Source of the DNA: Myxococcales bacterium
Lineage (GTDB): Bacteria; Myxococcota_A; Bradymonadia; Bradymonadales; Bradymonadaceae
Assembly: GCA_007135085.1 (NCBI GenBank)
Contig: SLJM01000036.1
Location: 1 to 62,752, forward strand
Direction: 5' to 3'
Length of the DNA stretch: 62,752 nt
Shown here piece after piece: positions 1-8,869 of this stretch (position 1 is the stretch's first letter; each line of letters starts with the position of its first letter). A program made the translations under genes and the position numbers. Below the pieces are notes generated by a model that saw only the letters and a program-made list of their open reading frames with translations, was not told the origin of the DNA and made no database searches.

Positions 1-592
1 CGGGGCGCTCACAGCTCAAGCCGCCGCGGATCTGGAGTTGATCCGGTTGTCGGGTCAACACCACCACCACCGGTTCGCCATCGGCGGCTTCGGCGGCCTC
101 GATGGCCACCGGCGAGCCCTCGAGTTCGACGGTCTCCTCTAAGGGTCGCAGGGTCCACAGATCGATGCCGGTCAATGTGCGATCGCCCTGGTTGGCCACC
201 ACCGCCGCCGTGCCTCCATCGGTGACCGCCCCGTCCACCGGGCTCGGTCCCACGTCAATTCCCGTCAACCCGGGGCGCCGACTGTCGAGGTTGACCACCC
301 GCGGCTCTTGTTGACCAAGGGCGACGACGCTGACTTTGTGGCTTCGCTGGTTGATCACCAATCCAAAGCCCTCTCCCTCCTCGGCGCATCGCGGCATGGG
401 GCCCACATCGATGGTGGCGTCCTCGGCAAATACGGGGGGCAGGCATACCTCTCCATCCGCGGCCAGGAGGCTCACCGGCGCCTCCAATACGTCGGGGTAG
501 GTGATGCGCGGCTCGTCACAGCCCATCGCCAGGGCCGAAGCCGCTACCAGACCTAAAAGAGTTGCCTTCGTCGTTTTTGCTCGTCCCATCAT
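1..592 (-). CDS. Lipoprotein with propeller-like repeats, 3' end cut by window
   Basis: The frame is open from an ATG at 592 (or the next codon, 589) to the window edge, giving at least 197 residues with no stop. The N-terminus is a lipoprotein signal ending in LALAMGC, so the mature protein is probably anchored at Cys in the envelope. Further in are stretches such as VVANQGDRTLTGIDLWTLRPL that read like blades of a YVTN/YncE-type beta-propeller. It lies 76 bases downstream of the 669-1949 lipoprotein on the same strand, so the two are probably one transcript. No enzymatic motif is visible. The product is likely an envelope protein of unknown ligand. The lipobox and open frame are seen directly; the propeller fold is inferred. 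Confidence 0.7.
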   Translation of the reverse strand, partial: MMGRAKTTKATLLGLVAASALAMGCDEPRITYPDVLEAPVSLLAADGEVCLPPVFAEDATIDVGPMPRCAEEGEGFGLVINQRSHKVSVVALGQQEPRVVNLDSRRPGLTGIDVGPSPVDGAVTDGGTAAVVANQGDRTLTGIDLWTLRPLEETVELEGSPVAIEAAEAADGEPVVVVLTRQPDQLQIRGGLSCERP

Positions 593-628
593 GCTGCCTC
601 TATAGATGCCGCTGTAGATATCGCTGTG

Positions 629-652
629 ACCGGCCCGCCTCGGTGGGCCGGT
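629..652. other. Intergenic hairpin between two lipoprotein genes
   Basis: Perfect 8-bp inverted repeat (ACCGGCCC / GGGCCGGT) around an 8-base loop, between the stop of the 669-1949 gene and the start of the 1-592 gene. No T-run follows on the transcribed strand, so it is more likely an mRNA processing or partial attenuation element than a full terminator. Confidence 0.35.
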
Positions 653-668
653 TTCATCGGTGAGCGGG

Positions 669-1949
669 CTATTCAATGGTGTCGATCACGGTGTGGAAGG
701 TCTCGCTGTCGGGATCGAGGTCGATGACCGCCACCTGACCGCATAGGGGAGCATCATCATCGCAGCGGCGCTCTCCATCGGGGGCGCTGTCGAAGAGCGA
801 GACATAGCCCCAGCAGCGCTGGCCGGGGGCCGTACAATGGACCTCGGGGCTGTCGACCACCATATAGTAGGGGCTGCGCCCGACCTCGATGGTGTCCACC
901 ACGGCTTCCAATTCGGGATCGATGACCTCGATGATCCCCTGCCGATAGGAGGGCACGTACAACCGGGCGACTCCATCGGCCCCTCGATGATAGATGGCCT
1001 CCGAGGGGCGGCGCTCCAACGGTATGGACGTCACCACCTGGGGGGTGCCGTTGGTGACCCGCAGGATATGCAACGCGTTCGGTCGGCGCGAGGCCACATA
1101 CATCCACTCCCCGCTCTCGTCGAAGGCGATCCCGCGGGCGTCCATTCTCGTTCCCTGGCGCACCACCGCGGACGACGCCACGCGGACGATGGCCTCCACG
1201 GCGCCACGACTATCGATAAAGGGTCGAAATCCCTCGATGCGGTTGCTGTCTCGGCCCACCACATAGACGTCCTGGGTGCCCGGCCGAAGGGCCAGTTGAT
1301 TGCCCCCGCCCGGGATCAGGGCCCCGCTTCGAAGGGTGGCCCCGGCGATATTGCCCTCCGGAAAGGTCAGGGCCGTGACGTTCTCACCGCTTAGATGAGA
1401 CAGATGAACCACGTCGAGCTCGGTGCTCACCCCGCCGATGGTGCGCTCTGTGCGGCTGACGGCGATGCCGAAGGGATCGCGGGGAATTGTGGAGCCCTCC
1501 CGCGTATCGGGCAGCCGCCCCACCGTGCAGGGTCGGGTGTCGGAGCTGCGCTCTCCGTCGACCTCGCAGAATAGAGCCTGGCCCTGATCGGCGACGGTCA
1601 GCACCGTGACCTGATCGCGCTTGCGGCTGGTCACATAGGCCCGGGTGGCATTTTCGTTGAGGGCCACATGTCCCCCGAACGACGGCAGGTAGGGGCTCGC
1701 CGAGGGCAGAAGCTCCATGGTCTCCGTGTCGATCACCGTCACCGTGCCGCCCTGATCGGGGCGATAGCGAAGATCGAAATTGCTGTTGACCACATAGAGA
1801 AACCGCCCGTTCGGGTGGACCTCCAGGCCGATGGGATAATATAGCCCGTCCCGCGGCGGCAGCTCTTCCTGATATTCTTCGACGCAGCCCATCATCCCCA
1901 TCGACAGGGCCAGGGCGATCGCCAACGCGAAATTCTTTTGTCGTTTCAT
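669..1949 (-). CDS. YVTN/YncE-like beta-propeller lipoprotein
   Basis: 426 aa with a lipoprotein signal ([22 protein letters not shown]; lipobox MMGC, lipidated Cys at 22), so an envelope lipoprotein. The mature part has repeated blade-like segments such as [45 protein letters not shown] and [18 protein letters not shown], the pattern of YVTN/lactonase-type beta-propellers. A Cys-rich loop near residues 380-410 ([23 protein letters not shown]) may form disulfides. Proteins of this sort are common in Myxococcota envelopes but their ligands are mostly unknown. It is the upstream gene of a likely two-gene operon with 1-592. Start chosen at the ATG that begins the signal peptide; the ribosome binding site (GAAGA) is weak. 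Confidence 0.8.
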   Translation of the reverse strand: MKRQKNFALAIALALSMGMMGCVEEYQEELPPRDGLYYPIGLEVHPNGRFLYVVNSNFDLRYRPDQGGTVTVIDTETMELLPSASPYLPSFGGHVALNENATRAYVTSRKRDQVTVLTVADQGQALFCEVDGERSSDTRPCTVGRLPDTREGSTIPRDPFGIAVSRTERTIGGVSTELDVVHLSHLSGENVTALTFPEGNIAGATLRSGALIPGGGNQLALRPGTQDVYVVGRDSNRIEGFRPFIDSRGAVEAIVRVASSAVVRQGTRMDARGIAFDESGEWMYVASRRPNALHILRVTNGTPQVVTSIPLERRPSEAIYHRGADGVARLYVPSYRQGIIEVIDPELEAVVDTIEVGRSPYYMVVDSPEVHCTAPGQRCWGYVSLFDSAPDGERRCDDDAPLCGQVAVIDLDPDSETFHTVIDTIE

Positions 1950-2045
1950 ACGATCTTCGGGGTACGGTAAGCCAGGAGGTCACGCCTGGCCCGGATTATC
2001 ACTGTCCGCCGCCATCGCGCAAGGACATGTGGGTCTTGAGTCCCT

Positions 2046-2089
2046 GGAGCGCGGACTGCCAGTCCGCATTGCGGCCAAGCTGGCCGCGC
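2046..2089 (+). repeat. REP-like double-hairpin repeat, copy 1
   Basis: Two adjacent perfect hairpins: 2051-2067 (7-bp stem GCGGACT/AGTCCGC, loop GCC) and 2071-2087 (7-bp stem GCGGCCA/TGGCCGC, loop AGC), separated by ATT and preceded by GGAGC. The same element lies inverted at 37044-37090 with one base different in the shared core. Both copies are intergenic. The form fits a dispersed REP/BIME-type palindromic repeat; no REP-associated transposase is in the window. Confidence 0.8.
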
Positions 2090-2125
2090 GCCAAATATAT
2101 TGTAATAAACAAAGTTTGGCGACAC

Positions 2126-2154
2126 TTGCGTTTCTCCATCGAGCCCGCTATGAA
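2126..2154 (+). promoter_or_regulatory. Weak sigma-70-like promoter candidate for rpmG-rpsR
   Basis: TTGCGT at 2126-2131, 17-base spacer, TATGAA at 2149-2154. Three and four matches to the consensus boxes respectively. It lies about 95 bases upstream of rpmG. Suggestive only. Confidence 0.25.
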
Positions 2155-2249
2155 GTGCGTCGCCCTTTTGGAGGGCTGAAATTTTTTCACCGTCGTCCGG
2201 GCCCGCCCGGCGGCCGTTCGAATAAGTCGAAACATCTGGAGAAATCGCT

Positions 2250-2408
2250 ATGCGCGAAAAAATCAAGCTCGTCTCCACCGCCGGTACCGGTTATTTCTAT
2301 ACGACCACCAAGAATAAGCGGTCCACGCCGGACAAGCTCAAGCTCAAGAAATACGATCCCGTCGTGCGCAAGCACGTCGAGTTCGTGGAAAAGAAAATCA
2401 AGTCCTGA
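2250..2408 (+). CDS. rpmG: 50S ribosomal protein L33 (zinc-free form)
   Basis: 52 aa beginning [20 protein letters not shown] and continuing KNKR...[11 protein letters not shown], a close match to the bacterial L33 pattern (E. coli has [23 protein letters not shown]). L33 is a small protein of the large ribosomal subunit near the tRNA exit site. It has no cysteines, so it is the C-minus form that does not bind zinc. GGAGA lies about 8 bases before the ATG. The stop is followed after 22 bases by rpsR, so the two are almost certainly co-transcribed. Full length for the family; too short for a simple length-filtered gene search but unmistakable. Confidence 0.96.
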   Translation: MREKIKLVSTAGTGYFYTTTKNKRSTPDKLKLKKYDPVVRKHVEFVEKKIKS

Positions 2409-2430
2409 AGCATTCCCAACGAGGCATATC

Positions 2431-2676
2431 ATGTCCAAATACGGCCGTATCAACTGGCGCCGACGGCGCAAGATCGATCCCTTCGACCAGAATCCCTCCT
2501 GGGATCTGAACTACAAGAACCCGGAGCTGCTCAAGCTCTTTGTGACCCGCACGGGCAAGATCCTGCCCCGCCGCATCACCGGCGTGTCGGCTCGCAACCA
2601 GCGCAAGCTGCGCAAGGCCATCCTGCGCGCGCGCCAGGTGGCTCTGCTGCCCTATACGACCCATCGCCGGGGCTGA
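2431..2676 (+). CDS. rpsR: 30S ribosomal protein S18 (zinc-free form)
   Basis: 81 aa with the S18 core [22 protein letters not shown] and [14 protein letters not shown]-type ending (here [20 protein letters not shown]). S18 binds S6 and the central domain of 16S rRNA in the small subunit. It has no cysteines, so like its neighbour L33 it is a zinc-independent form. ATG at 2431 follows GAGG by about 6 bases; a longer frame upstream runs through rpmG in another frame and is not credible. In several bacteria C-minus copies of L33 and S18 are paired in zinc-limitation operons. Here the pair may instead be the only copies, which the window cannot show. Confidence 0.95.
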   Translation: MSKYGRINWRRRRKIDPFDQNPSWDLNYKNPELLKLFVTRTGKILPRRITGVSARNQRKLRKAILRARQVALLPYTTHRRG

Positions 2677-2728
2677 GGGCAACCGGGGGTTTCAAAACTT
2701 CACAAACCCCTTGCCAGTACTCGCGAAG

Positions 2729-2766
2729 ATGCCTGTTTGCCCTCTGCGGTAGACAGGCATTTTTTC
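2729..2766 (+). terminator. Rho-independent terminator after rpsR
   Basis: 8-bp stem ATGCCTGT / ACAGGCAT around a 16-base loop, followed directly by TTTTTT. It lies 50 bases past the rpsR stop and before the VWA lipoprotein gene. Confidence 0.75.
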
Positions 2767-2836
2767 GTTCGATACTATGACCGGCAACAACCGGTATTTC
2801 TCCTCTGTAGTGATCAAAATTTTCCGAGGAAGACTC

Positions 2837-4846
2837 ATGGGCTGGATCTCACGCCTCGCCATTTCCTGCACAACCATCGCCGCCGGTGCGGCCTTGCTGA
2901 CCGTGACCAGCGGCTGCAACGAACACCGCGTCTCCTTCGCCACCGCCTCGGGCGCCGTGGAGCACCTGGAAAAGCGCAATTTGAGCGGTGGAGAGAAGAT
3001 CGATCTCCTATGGGTGATCGATAACTCCGGCTCGATGTGCCGCTCTCAGGAAGTGCTGCGAAACGGCATCGAAGAATTCGTTCGCATTCTCGGGGAGGTC
3101 AATCTGGACTTCCAGATCGGGATCACCACCACCCATATGGTGGACTGCGAAGGGGTGGATACCGAGACCAATCCCTGGCACCCCTGTGCACTGGAGCCGG
3201 TGGCTCTGGCGGGTCATCTGCAATCCACCCCCCAGCCGGTGCCCGGTTTTGACGAGGCCTGCTATCACCCGGTCGACGAAAACGGAATGCCGATTCCGGG
3301 TCAATACGATCCGGTCATCGAAAATGTTCAGGTCGCCGTCAACTGCACGGAAAACCCCGATGATTATCAGCATCTATTGAACTTCAATGCCCAGTGGGAG
3401 GAGAATTTCCGCTGCGCCGTGGACCGGACCATCGACGGCGACGATTGCACGGGGGCCCCCGATCTGGAGGATCTCTTCCCCAATCCGGCAGACTACCGAG
3501 ACATCCCGGTCGTCCTGCGGGCCTCAGATTACGACACCATCGAAGAATTTGCGGAAGACTTCCGCTGCGCCAGCCTTGTCGGCACCCGGGGCTACGGCTA
3601 CGAGATGGGCCTTCTGGCGGCGGTCACCGCCGTGTCTGAGGATCTGATCGGCGACCAGCCCTATGAAGAAGGAGACGAAGTCGATCTCGAGGCCCATCCC
3701 AACGCCGGCTTCATCCGCAAAGACGCCATGACGGGCCTGATCTTCGTGGGCGACGAAAACGACTGCAGCCACGACGGCACCCTCGATACGGGCACTCAAT
3801 GCGGGGTCAATAACTGCACGATTCAAGAGGAACTGGGCGAAGAAGGGGCTCTTCTTTCAATCGACGAGCTCTACGATATGTTCATCGAAAACCTCGCCGA
3901 CGCCCGCGGCACCGACGCGGCCACCCTCAAGGAAAATAACAGCACCATCTTGCCCGCCTCCTTCCACGCCCGGTATCGCAAGGCCAGCAATGTTCCCGAG
4001 GCTTGCCCCACCGGGGGCTGGGATGTCCCCCCCTCCTGCGCCTCGGAGATGGGCTTCGGTTGGTCGGGCCACCGCTTCGACTATTTTCTCGACAAATTCG
4101 ACACCCACTTCCCGTCCCGCGACGGTGATGAACCGCTCGAGGGTCTGATCTGTACTCAGGAGCAATTCGAACGAGGGCTCGAGGAGTTGGCCGAGTTCTT
4201 CACCGCCGAAGCGGGCGCCTGTTATCAGGACGTCTATACGTGCAGCGGATTTAATGATCACTGCCCGTCCTCGCCATACGATCCGGACGCCCCGGGCCAC
4301 TGCCTTCCCGACCCGGGCCACCACAATAATGTACTCAACATCGTCCAGAGCGGCGGCGTTGACGGCCTGGACGCGGCGATCGCCGAGTTGGACGCCTTCT
4401 ACGAAGAAGACCTCAACAGCGCCGCCGATCTGGCGCCGCGCCACGTCGACGAATTGCTCCGTCGATTGCCCGGCGGGGCTCTGGCCACCATCCAAAGCGG
4501 CCTGGGCGACGCCAACTTCTATTGCGATACGGGCATCGAGGTTCGCATCGGCATCCCCGACGAAAGCGAGCTGGGAACTGACTTTTTGGAGGGCACCGGC
4601 TATTGCCTGGAGGGTACCATCGACAGCGATCCCGCCTTCCCCGACACCTGTGTTGTCGATCCCGATTTCTACTGGTGGTCCGAATGCGGAGGCACCAATA
4701 ACGGCCTCCAGCTCGCCTGGGTAGAAGCCCAGGAGTGGATCCACGCCATCGGCGGTCTCGATCTCTACACTCGATACGCCACGATCCCCGGCGCCGACGG
4801 CGCCGACGGCGGCGACGACAACGGAGATGATAACGGGGAAGAATGA
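2837..4846 (+). CDS. VWA-domain Cys-rich lipoprotein
   Basis: 669 aa. The N-terminus is a lipoprotein signal ending LLTVTSGC (lipidated Cys at about 26), followed at residues 56-70 by LLWVIDNSGSMCRS, the DxSxS metal-site (MIDAS) motif of von Willebrand factor A domains (D62, S64, S66). Many cysteines are spread through the protein, suggesting disulfides in the periplasm or at the surface. The C-terminus is a low-complexity acidic tail (DGADGGDDNGDDNGEE). An upstream in-frame ATG at 2777 would bury the signal peptide; 2837 follows CGAGGAAG and starts it cleanly. VWA lipoproteins of this size are frequent in Myxococcota; binding or adhesion is plausible but not shown. It has its own terminator and appears monocistronic. 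Confidence 0.82.
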   Translation: MGWISRLAISCTTIAAGAALLTVTSGCNEHRVSFATASGAVEHLEKRNLSGGEKIDLLWVIDNSGSMCRSQEVLRNGIEEFVRILGEVNLDFQIGITTTHMVDCEGVDTETNPWHPCALEPVALAGHLQSTPQPVPGFDEACYHPVDENGMPIPGQYDPVIENVQVAVNCTENPDDYQHLLNFNAQWEENFRCAVDRTIDGDDCTGAPDLEDLFPNPADYRDIPVVLRASDYDTIEEFAEDFRCASLVGTRGYGYEMGLLAAVTAVSEDLIGDQPYEEGDEVDLEAHPNAGFIRKDAMTGLIFVGDENDCSHDGTLDTGTQCGVNNCTIQEELGEEGALLSIDELYDMFIENLADARGTDAATLKENNSTILPASFHARYRKASNVPEACPTGGWDVPPSCASEMGFGWSGHRFDYFLDKFDTHFPSRDGDEPLEGLICTQEQFERGLEELAEFFTAEAGACYQDVYTCSGFNDHCPSSPYDPDAPGHCLPDPGHHNNVLNIVQSGGVDGLDAAIAELDAFYEEDLNSAADLAPRHVDELLRRLPGGALATIQSGLGDANFYCDTGIEVRIGIPDESELGTDFLEGTGYCLEGTIDSDPAFPDTCVVDPDFYWWSECGGTNNGLQLAWVEAQEWIHAIGGLDLYTRYATIPGADGADGGDDNGDDNGEE

Positions 4847-4867
4847 GCGATCCTTACCATTCGGTCA

Positions 4868-4897
4868 GCCGCCGATCTTCGGATCGGCGGCTTTTTT
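4868..4897 (+). terminator. Strong Rho-independent terminator
   Basis: 10-bp perfect stem GCCGCCGATC / GATCGGCGGC closed by a TTCG tetraloop and followed by TTTTTT. It ends the VWA lipoprotein transcript. Confidence 0.92.
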
Positions 4898-5077
4898 ATT
4901 GGGTTCCCCCTTGTTTTCCGAAAGTTTTTGACAAAGTTTGACACACCGGCCCTTGGCATACGCTTGAGTAGTCACTAACATCTTCTGTCACTGGGCTTTG
5001 GAAAACGATGGAATGGGGGGATGCAAATGTGGCATTCTAATAAAGTAGTTCGTTCAGAAGTAAGAGCGGAGAAACCA

Positions 5078-7267
5078 ATGTCGAGGAAAAGCTCTACGGG
5101 GAGCAGCCAGCACCTTCGTGCCCTGCGCGATGCACGGCGAAAGCTTCTCCGTGAGCAAAGCCCACAGCACTATTGCCCTCATTGCCAGTCGGTGACCTTC
5201 GCCAGCGAAGATCACTGTCTGGAATGCGCACAGGAGCGCCCGGCCCAGGGGTGGCCCGATCTGGAGACGGTCAATAACGCCTGGTTGGGAAAGATCCTCG
5301 ATGGCCGTTATCTCATCGCCTGTGCCCTGGGCCAGGGGACCTCCGGCGAGGTCTACCGCGCCGAATCTCTGTCCATCTCTCGTCAATTTGCCATCAAGAT
5401 CATCGCCACCGACAAGGGCCATACCCAGGCCGAACAAATCGTGGCCCGCCTCAACCGCGAGATCGAGGCACTGAGCCGGCTGCGAAACCCCCATATCGTA
5501 TCCTTCTACGAGATCTTCGAGCTCGGTGAAAACCACGTGGCCGCCGTCATGGACCTCATCGACGGCGACACCTTGGAGGGCCTGGTCCTGGACAATGAGG
5601 GGCTGTCCATCCCCCGGGCCTGTTCCATCTTGCGCCAGGTGGCCAACGGCATCTACGAAGCTCATCAGGCGGGCATGATCCACCGCGATCTAAAGCCGGA
5701 AAACCTGATGGTCGAGCGCCTGCCCGCCGGCGACGACTTCGCTCATATTCTCGATTTCGGGATCGTGCGGCTCACCGACGACGTCTCCGTCAAATTGACC
5801 CACGGCTTCATCGGCACTCCCCTTTATGCCAGCCCCGAGCAGGCGATGGCCAAAGCCATCGATCACCGCAGCGATATCTACAGCCTGGGAGCGATCCTCT
5901 ATTTTATGCTCACCGGCCGGCCTCCCTTTGTGTCCAATAACGTCTACGAAGTACTGCGCATGCACGTGCGCCAGAACCCGCCCACATTGGCCGAGGGGGC
6001 GCCGGGACGCAGTTTTCCAAAGGCTCTGGAGAACTTGACGGCCACCATGCTGGCCAAACAGGCCGACGATCGTCCCGCCGACTTATCGGCGGTCATCGAA
6101 GAGCTCGACCGCTTTAGCCGGGCCCAGCTCTCAGAGGCCCATCAAAGCGAGATCAGCGACGCCTCGACCTCGTGGAATAAAGAGAAAACCACCGCCACCG
6201 TACAGACGCCGATCTCGGGGGTCGCCAAAGTGCCCCCGGGACTGCGCGAACCCCAGAGCGATGGCACCGAGGTCGACGAAGAAGACAATGCCTTTATGCG
6301 TGACCGACACAACTCGTCGGCCACCCTTCAGGCCTACGGACAACAACGCCAGCCCGTCCACACCCCGGTGGGCTTTTCGCGCAACCCCACCCCGGCGCCG
6401 CGAAAAGACAAGCGCCTCGAGCCCCTGCCCGGCGAGATTCATTTCGGAGACGGCGGCGACGAGAGTTCGGCGGCCACCGCCGTGCCGTCGGCGACTTATA
6501 AGATTCAGTCACCTATCTCCAAAATCGAAGTGGTCACCCGCTCCGACGGAGGGTTCGCTCTTCGGGAACCCTCCCCGGGAGAGGTCCTATATTTCGGCCC
6601 CGACGCCACCTCACCGGTGCCGGTGGCTCTGGCCTCGCCGCAGACCGTATCTTCCATCGCCCTGGCCAAAGATCATCTCATCGCCGGCCACGACGACGGC
6701 AGGATCTCCAAAACCGATCTGAGCACGGGCCAGCAGGAGTCGCTCTATCAGGATATTCGCCGGGTGCCGATCTCGGCGGTGGCCACCCATCGTCAAAAAA
6801 ATTGTATCCTCGCCGGGTCCGAGTCCGGCCGGGTCTATCTCTACGATGGAACTCAGCGCCGATCGGCGGACTGGCGGCGGGTGCGAAACGGGGAAGCCGT
6901 CCAGTCCATCTCCCTCAATGAGTCGGCCGACATGGCTGCCATCGCCCGGCGGGATAACACCATGGAGATTCTGGCCCTGGCTAATCCCCGAGTGCCCAGC
7001 GGCACCTTCCGGGTCAAAGCGCCGATCCGATCGATGTCGATTTCTCCCGACGATTATTTGCTGGCCGCCGTGCTCGTCGATCGTACGATCGCTCTGTATC
7101 AACTACCCACGGGGCGACAGGTATTGTCTCTGGACGCCAATATGGTAGATGTATTGTCTGTCCATTTTTCCGATGATGCGCGACCGGTGGCGGTCTGTTC
7201 TATTGAGCAACAGATTCAGGTGCTCAAGTTTGAACAAATAAGCTCCCGTGCAGCATCGAGCAAGTAG
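5078..7267 (+). CDS. Zinc-ribbon Ser/Thr kinase with C-terminal beta-propeller
   Basis: 729 aa. Order: zinc ribbon (CPHC at 33-36, CLEC at 47-50); Hanks-type kinase about 70-345 with ILDGRYLIACALGQGTSGEVY glycine loop start, FAIKII, HRDLKPEN (D204), DFG (D226) and YASPEQ; Pro/Thr-rich linker; then from about 480 a WD40/PQQ-like propeller (HLIAGHDDGRISKTDL, CILAGSESGRVYLYDG). All catalytic residues are present, so it should phosphorylate Ser/Thr in the cytoplasm; there is no membrane segment. Chosen start has GGAG 6 bases upstream; an in-frame ATG at 5021 is possible. Same architecture as the gene at 53319-55286 and a longer paralogue of the next gene. Substrates unknown. Confidence 0.88.
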   Translation: MSRKSSTGSSQHLRALRDARRKLLREQSPQHYCPHCQSVTFASEDHCLECAQERPAQGWPDLETVNNAWLGKILDGRYLIACALGQGTSGEVYRAESLSISRQFAIKIIATDKGHTQAEQIVARLNREIEALSRLRNPHIVSFYEIFELGENHVAAVMDLIDGDTLEGLVLDNEGLSIPRACSILRQVANGIYEAHQAGMIHRDLKPENLMVERLPAGDDFAHILDFGIVRLTDDVSVKLTHGFIGTPLYASPEQAMAKAIDHRSDIYSLGAILYFMLTGRPPFVSNNVYEVLRMHVRQNPPTLAEGAPGRSFPKALENLTATMLAKQADDRPADLSAVIEELDRFSRAQLSEAHQSEISDASTSWNKEKTTATVQTPISGVAKVPPGLREPQSDGTEVDEEDNAFMRDRHNSSATLQAYGQQRQPVHTPVGFSRNPTPAPRKDKRLEPLPGEIHFGDGGDESSAATAVPSATYKIQSPISKIEVVTRSDGGFALREPSPGEVLYFGPDATSPVPVALASPQTVSSIALAKDHLIAGHDDGRISKTDLSTGQQESLYQDIRRVPISAVATHRQKNCILAGSESGRVYLYDGTQRRSADWRRVRNGEAVQSISLNESADMAAIARRDNTMEILALANPRVPSGTFRVKAPIRSMSISPDDYLLAAVLVDRTIALYQLPTGRQVLSLDANMVDVLSVHFSDDARPVAVCSIEQQIQVLKFEQISSRAASSK

Positions 7268-7386
7268 AACGCCATCGCTTCCCTTTGGGGGCGCCCTCCT
7301 GATTCGATAGGTGAGCGTCCATTGCAGTATCCCTGGGAGGGACTGTTCTTCGTCGACTAATACGACGACCACAGCGAGCCACACCT

Positions 7387-8709
7387 ATGATTGGACCGAC
7401 AAAACGCAACCGAAGCGCCCGACTTCGCGCCGCTCAGCAACAGCCGACCTGTTTCTGTCGGCGCTGTAGGGCGGCGGCCCACGCCGAAGAGCCGGCCTGC
7501 GTCTATTGTGGGGCTCCCGCTCCCGAAAAGGGGTGGCCGCCCCTTGCCGACCTGGGCGATCCCTGGCTGGGCCGCACCATCGACGGCCGCTACCGGGTAA
7601 CCCGTCGCATCGGCCGGGGCACCTTCGCCGACGTCTACCGCATCGACTCGGTGAGCATCGCCCGCCATTTTGCGATCAAGATCATCGACACCGATCGGGG
7701 CGACGCCGATCCGGAGGCCATCATCGCCCGCCTCGATCGGGAGGTCGACGCCCTGAGCCAATTGCGAAACCCCCATATCGTCTCTTTCTACGAGATCCTC
7801 GACCTGGGGGGGGGGCATATCGGGGTGATCATGGATCTCGTCGACGGGGTCACCCTCCAACAGCTGGTCAGCCAGGGCCAGCCGCTGAGCACTCACCGGG
7901 CCTATACCATCCTGCGCCAGGTGGCCAACGGGCTTCTGGAAGCTCATAAAAGACAGATGATCCATCGCGATCTCAAGCCGGACAATATCATGGTCGAGCG
8001 GCTGCCCGCCGGCGATGACTTCGCCCGCATCTTGGACTTCGGCGTGGTCAGCACCACCGGTTCCTCGACGGTGCGCCTGACCCATGGATTCGTGGGCACT
8101 CCACTTTACGCAAGCCCGGAGCAGATCCAAGATCTGCCCCTCGACTGGCGCAGCGATATCTACAGCCTGGGCGCCATCTTATTTTTCATGCTCACCGGCC
8201 ATCCTCCCTTTCCCTCCAACAATACCTACGACGTGCTTCGCATGCATCTGGAGAAGCCCCCGCCTCGGCTGGCGTCGGTGGTGCCCTGGGGCACTTTTCC
8301 TCCCTCCCTGGAGGCCCTGGTGGCGGCCATGCTCGCCAAGGACCGACAGGTGCGCCCTGCCGATCTATCCCTGGTCATCGCCGCCCTGGACCGCCTCACT
8401 CTGGAGGAGACATCCGAGGCCCACCTGGATAACCACTCCACCATCGATCGCAACCTTCGGCCCCTGGACCGCCATGGGCAGCGAATGTCTCACCCCACCA
8501 ACGAACACAGCCCGGAGCCAATCCGCCGTCACCGCGACACCCCCCTTTCGGGGGTCTTGAAATTGCCCTCTGACTTTGGCGACGACGGGCACAATCAGGC
8601 TGACTCTTCACCGCGAAAACGCTCCCAGACCCCTTTGTCGGGGATACTCAAGCGCCCTTCCAGGCGAAAAAACCCCACACCCAATACCTTCACAGAGCCC
8701 GTCGAATAG
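7387..8709 (+). CDS. Zinc-ribbon Ser/Thr kinase, short paralogue
   Basis: 440 aa. N-terminal zinc ribbon (CRRC 24-27, CVYC 38-41) then a complete kinase domain with TIDGRYRVTRRIGRGTFADVY, FAIKII, MIHRDLKPDN, LDFGVV and YASPEQ. The kinase half is very like that of the preceding gene (shared LRNPHIVSFYEI, NIMVERLPAGDDFA, SDIYSLGAI and MLTGHPPF), so the pair arose by tandem duplication. Unlike its neighbour it stops after a Pro/Ser/Arg-rich tail with a repeated TPLSGVLK/TPLSGILK motif, which also occurs upstream of the propeller in the neighbour (TPISGVAK); that motif may be a shared docking or phosphorylation site. A PP2C phosphatase lies 160 bases downstream, a natural counterpart. Confidence 0.88.
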   Translation: MIGPTKRNRSARLRAAQQQPTCFCRRCRAAAHAEEPACVYCGAPAPEKGWPPLADLGDPWLGRTIDGRYRVTRRIGRGTFADVYRIDSVSIARHFAIKIIDTDRGDADPEAIIARLDREVDALSQLRNPHIVSFYEILDLGGGHIGVIMDLVDGVTLQQLVSQGQPLSTHRAYTILRQVANGLLEAHKRQMIHRDLKPDNIMVERLPAGDDFARILDFGVVSTTGSSTVRLTHGFVGTPLYASPEQIQDLPLDWRSDIYSLGAILFFMLTGHPPFPSNNTYDVLRMHLEKPPPRLASVVPWGTFPPSLEALVAAMLAKDRQVRPADLSLVIAALDRLTLEETSEAHLDNHSTIDRNLRPLDRHGQRMSHPTNEHSPEPIRRHRDTPLSGVLKLPSDFGDDGHNQADSSPRKRSQTPLSGILKRPSRRKNPTPNTFTEPVE

Positions 8710-8869
8710 CCATCTTGCCCCTATTCGACTTCACTTTTTGGAGCCTCAACCAAATCCTTCGCATGTGAACCTTGCTCCCTTGGTCTGCGACAAGTAAAGT
8801 AGTCAAAAGTGCGGCAATGATTCCGCCACAGGATCAATTTTAGAGTAAGACGTCGAACGGGGTACGAAC

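Larger units (their letters stand above)
1950..2249. other. 300-base divergent intergenic region
   Basis: No gene seen. It separates the minus-strand lipoproteins from rpmG and carries a double-hairpin REP-like repeat at 2046-2089, a weak promoter candidate at 2126-2154, and a short stem (GCCCT/AGGGC) followed by a T-run near 2162-2187. Confidence 0.6.

Noticed and set aside
1946-2278. Minus-strand open frames across 1946-2278
   Set aside because: They run through the REP-like repeat and rpmG; the peptide [15 protein letters not shown] is just the translated palindrome.
4928-4943. Two TTGACA boxes upstream of the 5078 kinase as a promoter
   Set aside because: No acceptable -10 hexamer at 16-19 bases from either box.
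4954-4968. Sigma-54-like element (TGGCAT...TTGA) before the 5078 kinase
   Set aside because: Spacing between the GG and GC-type elements is one base short and the -12 GC is absent.
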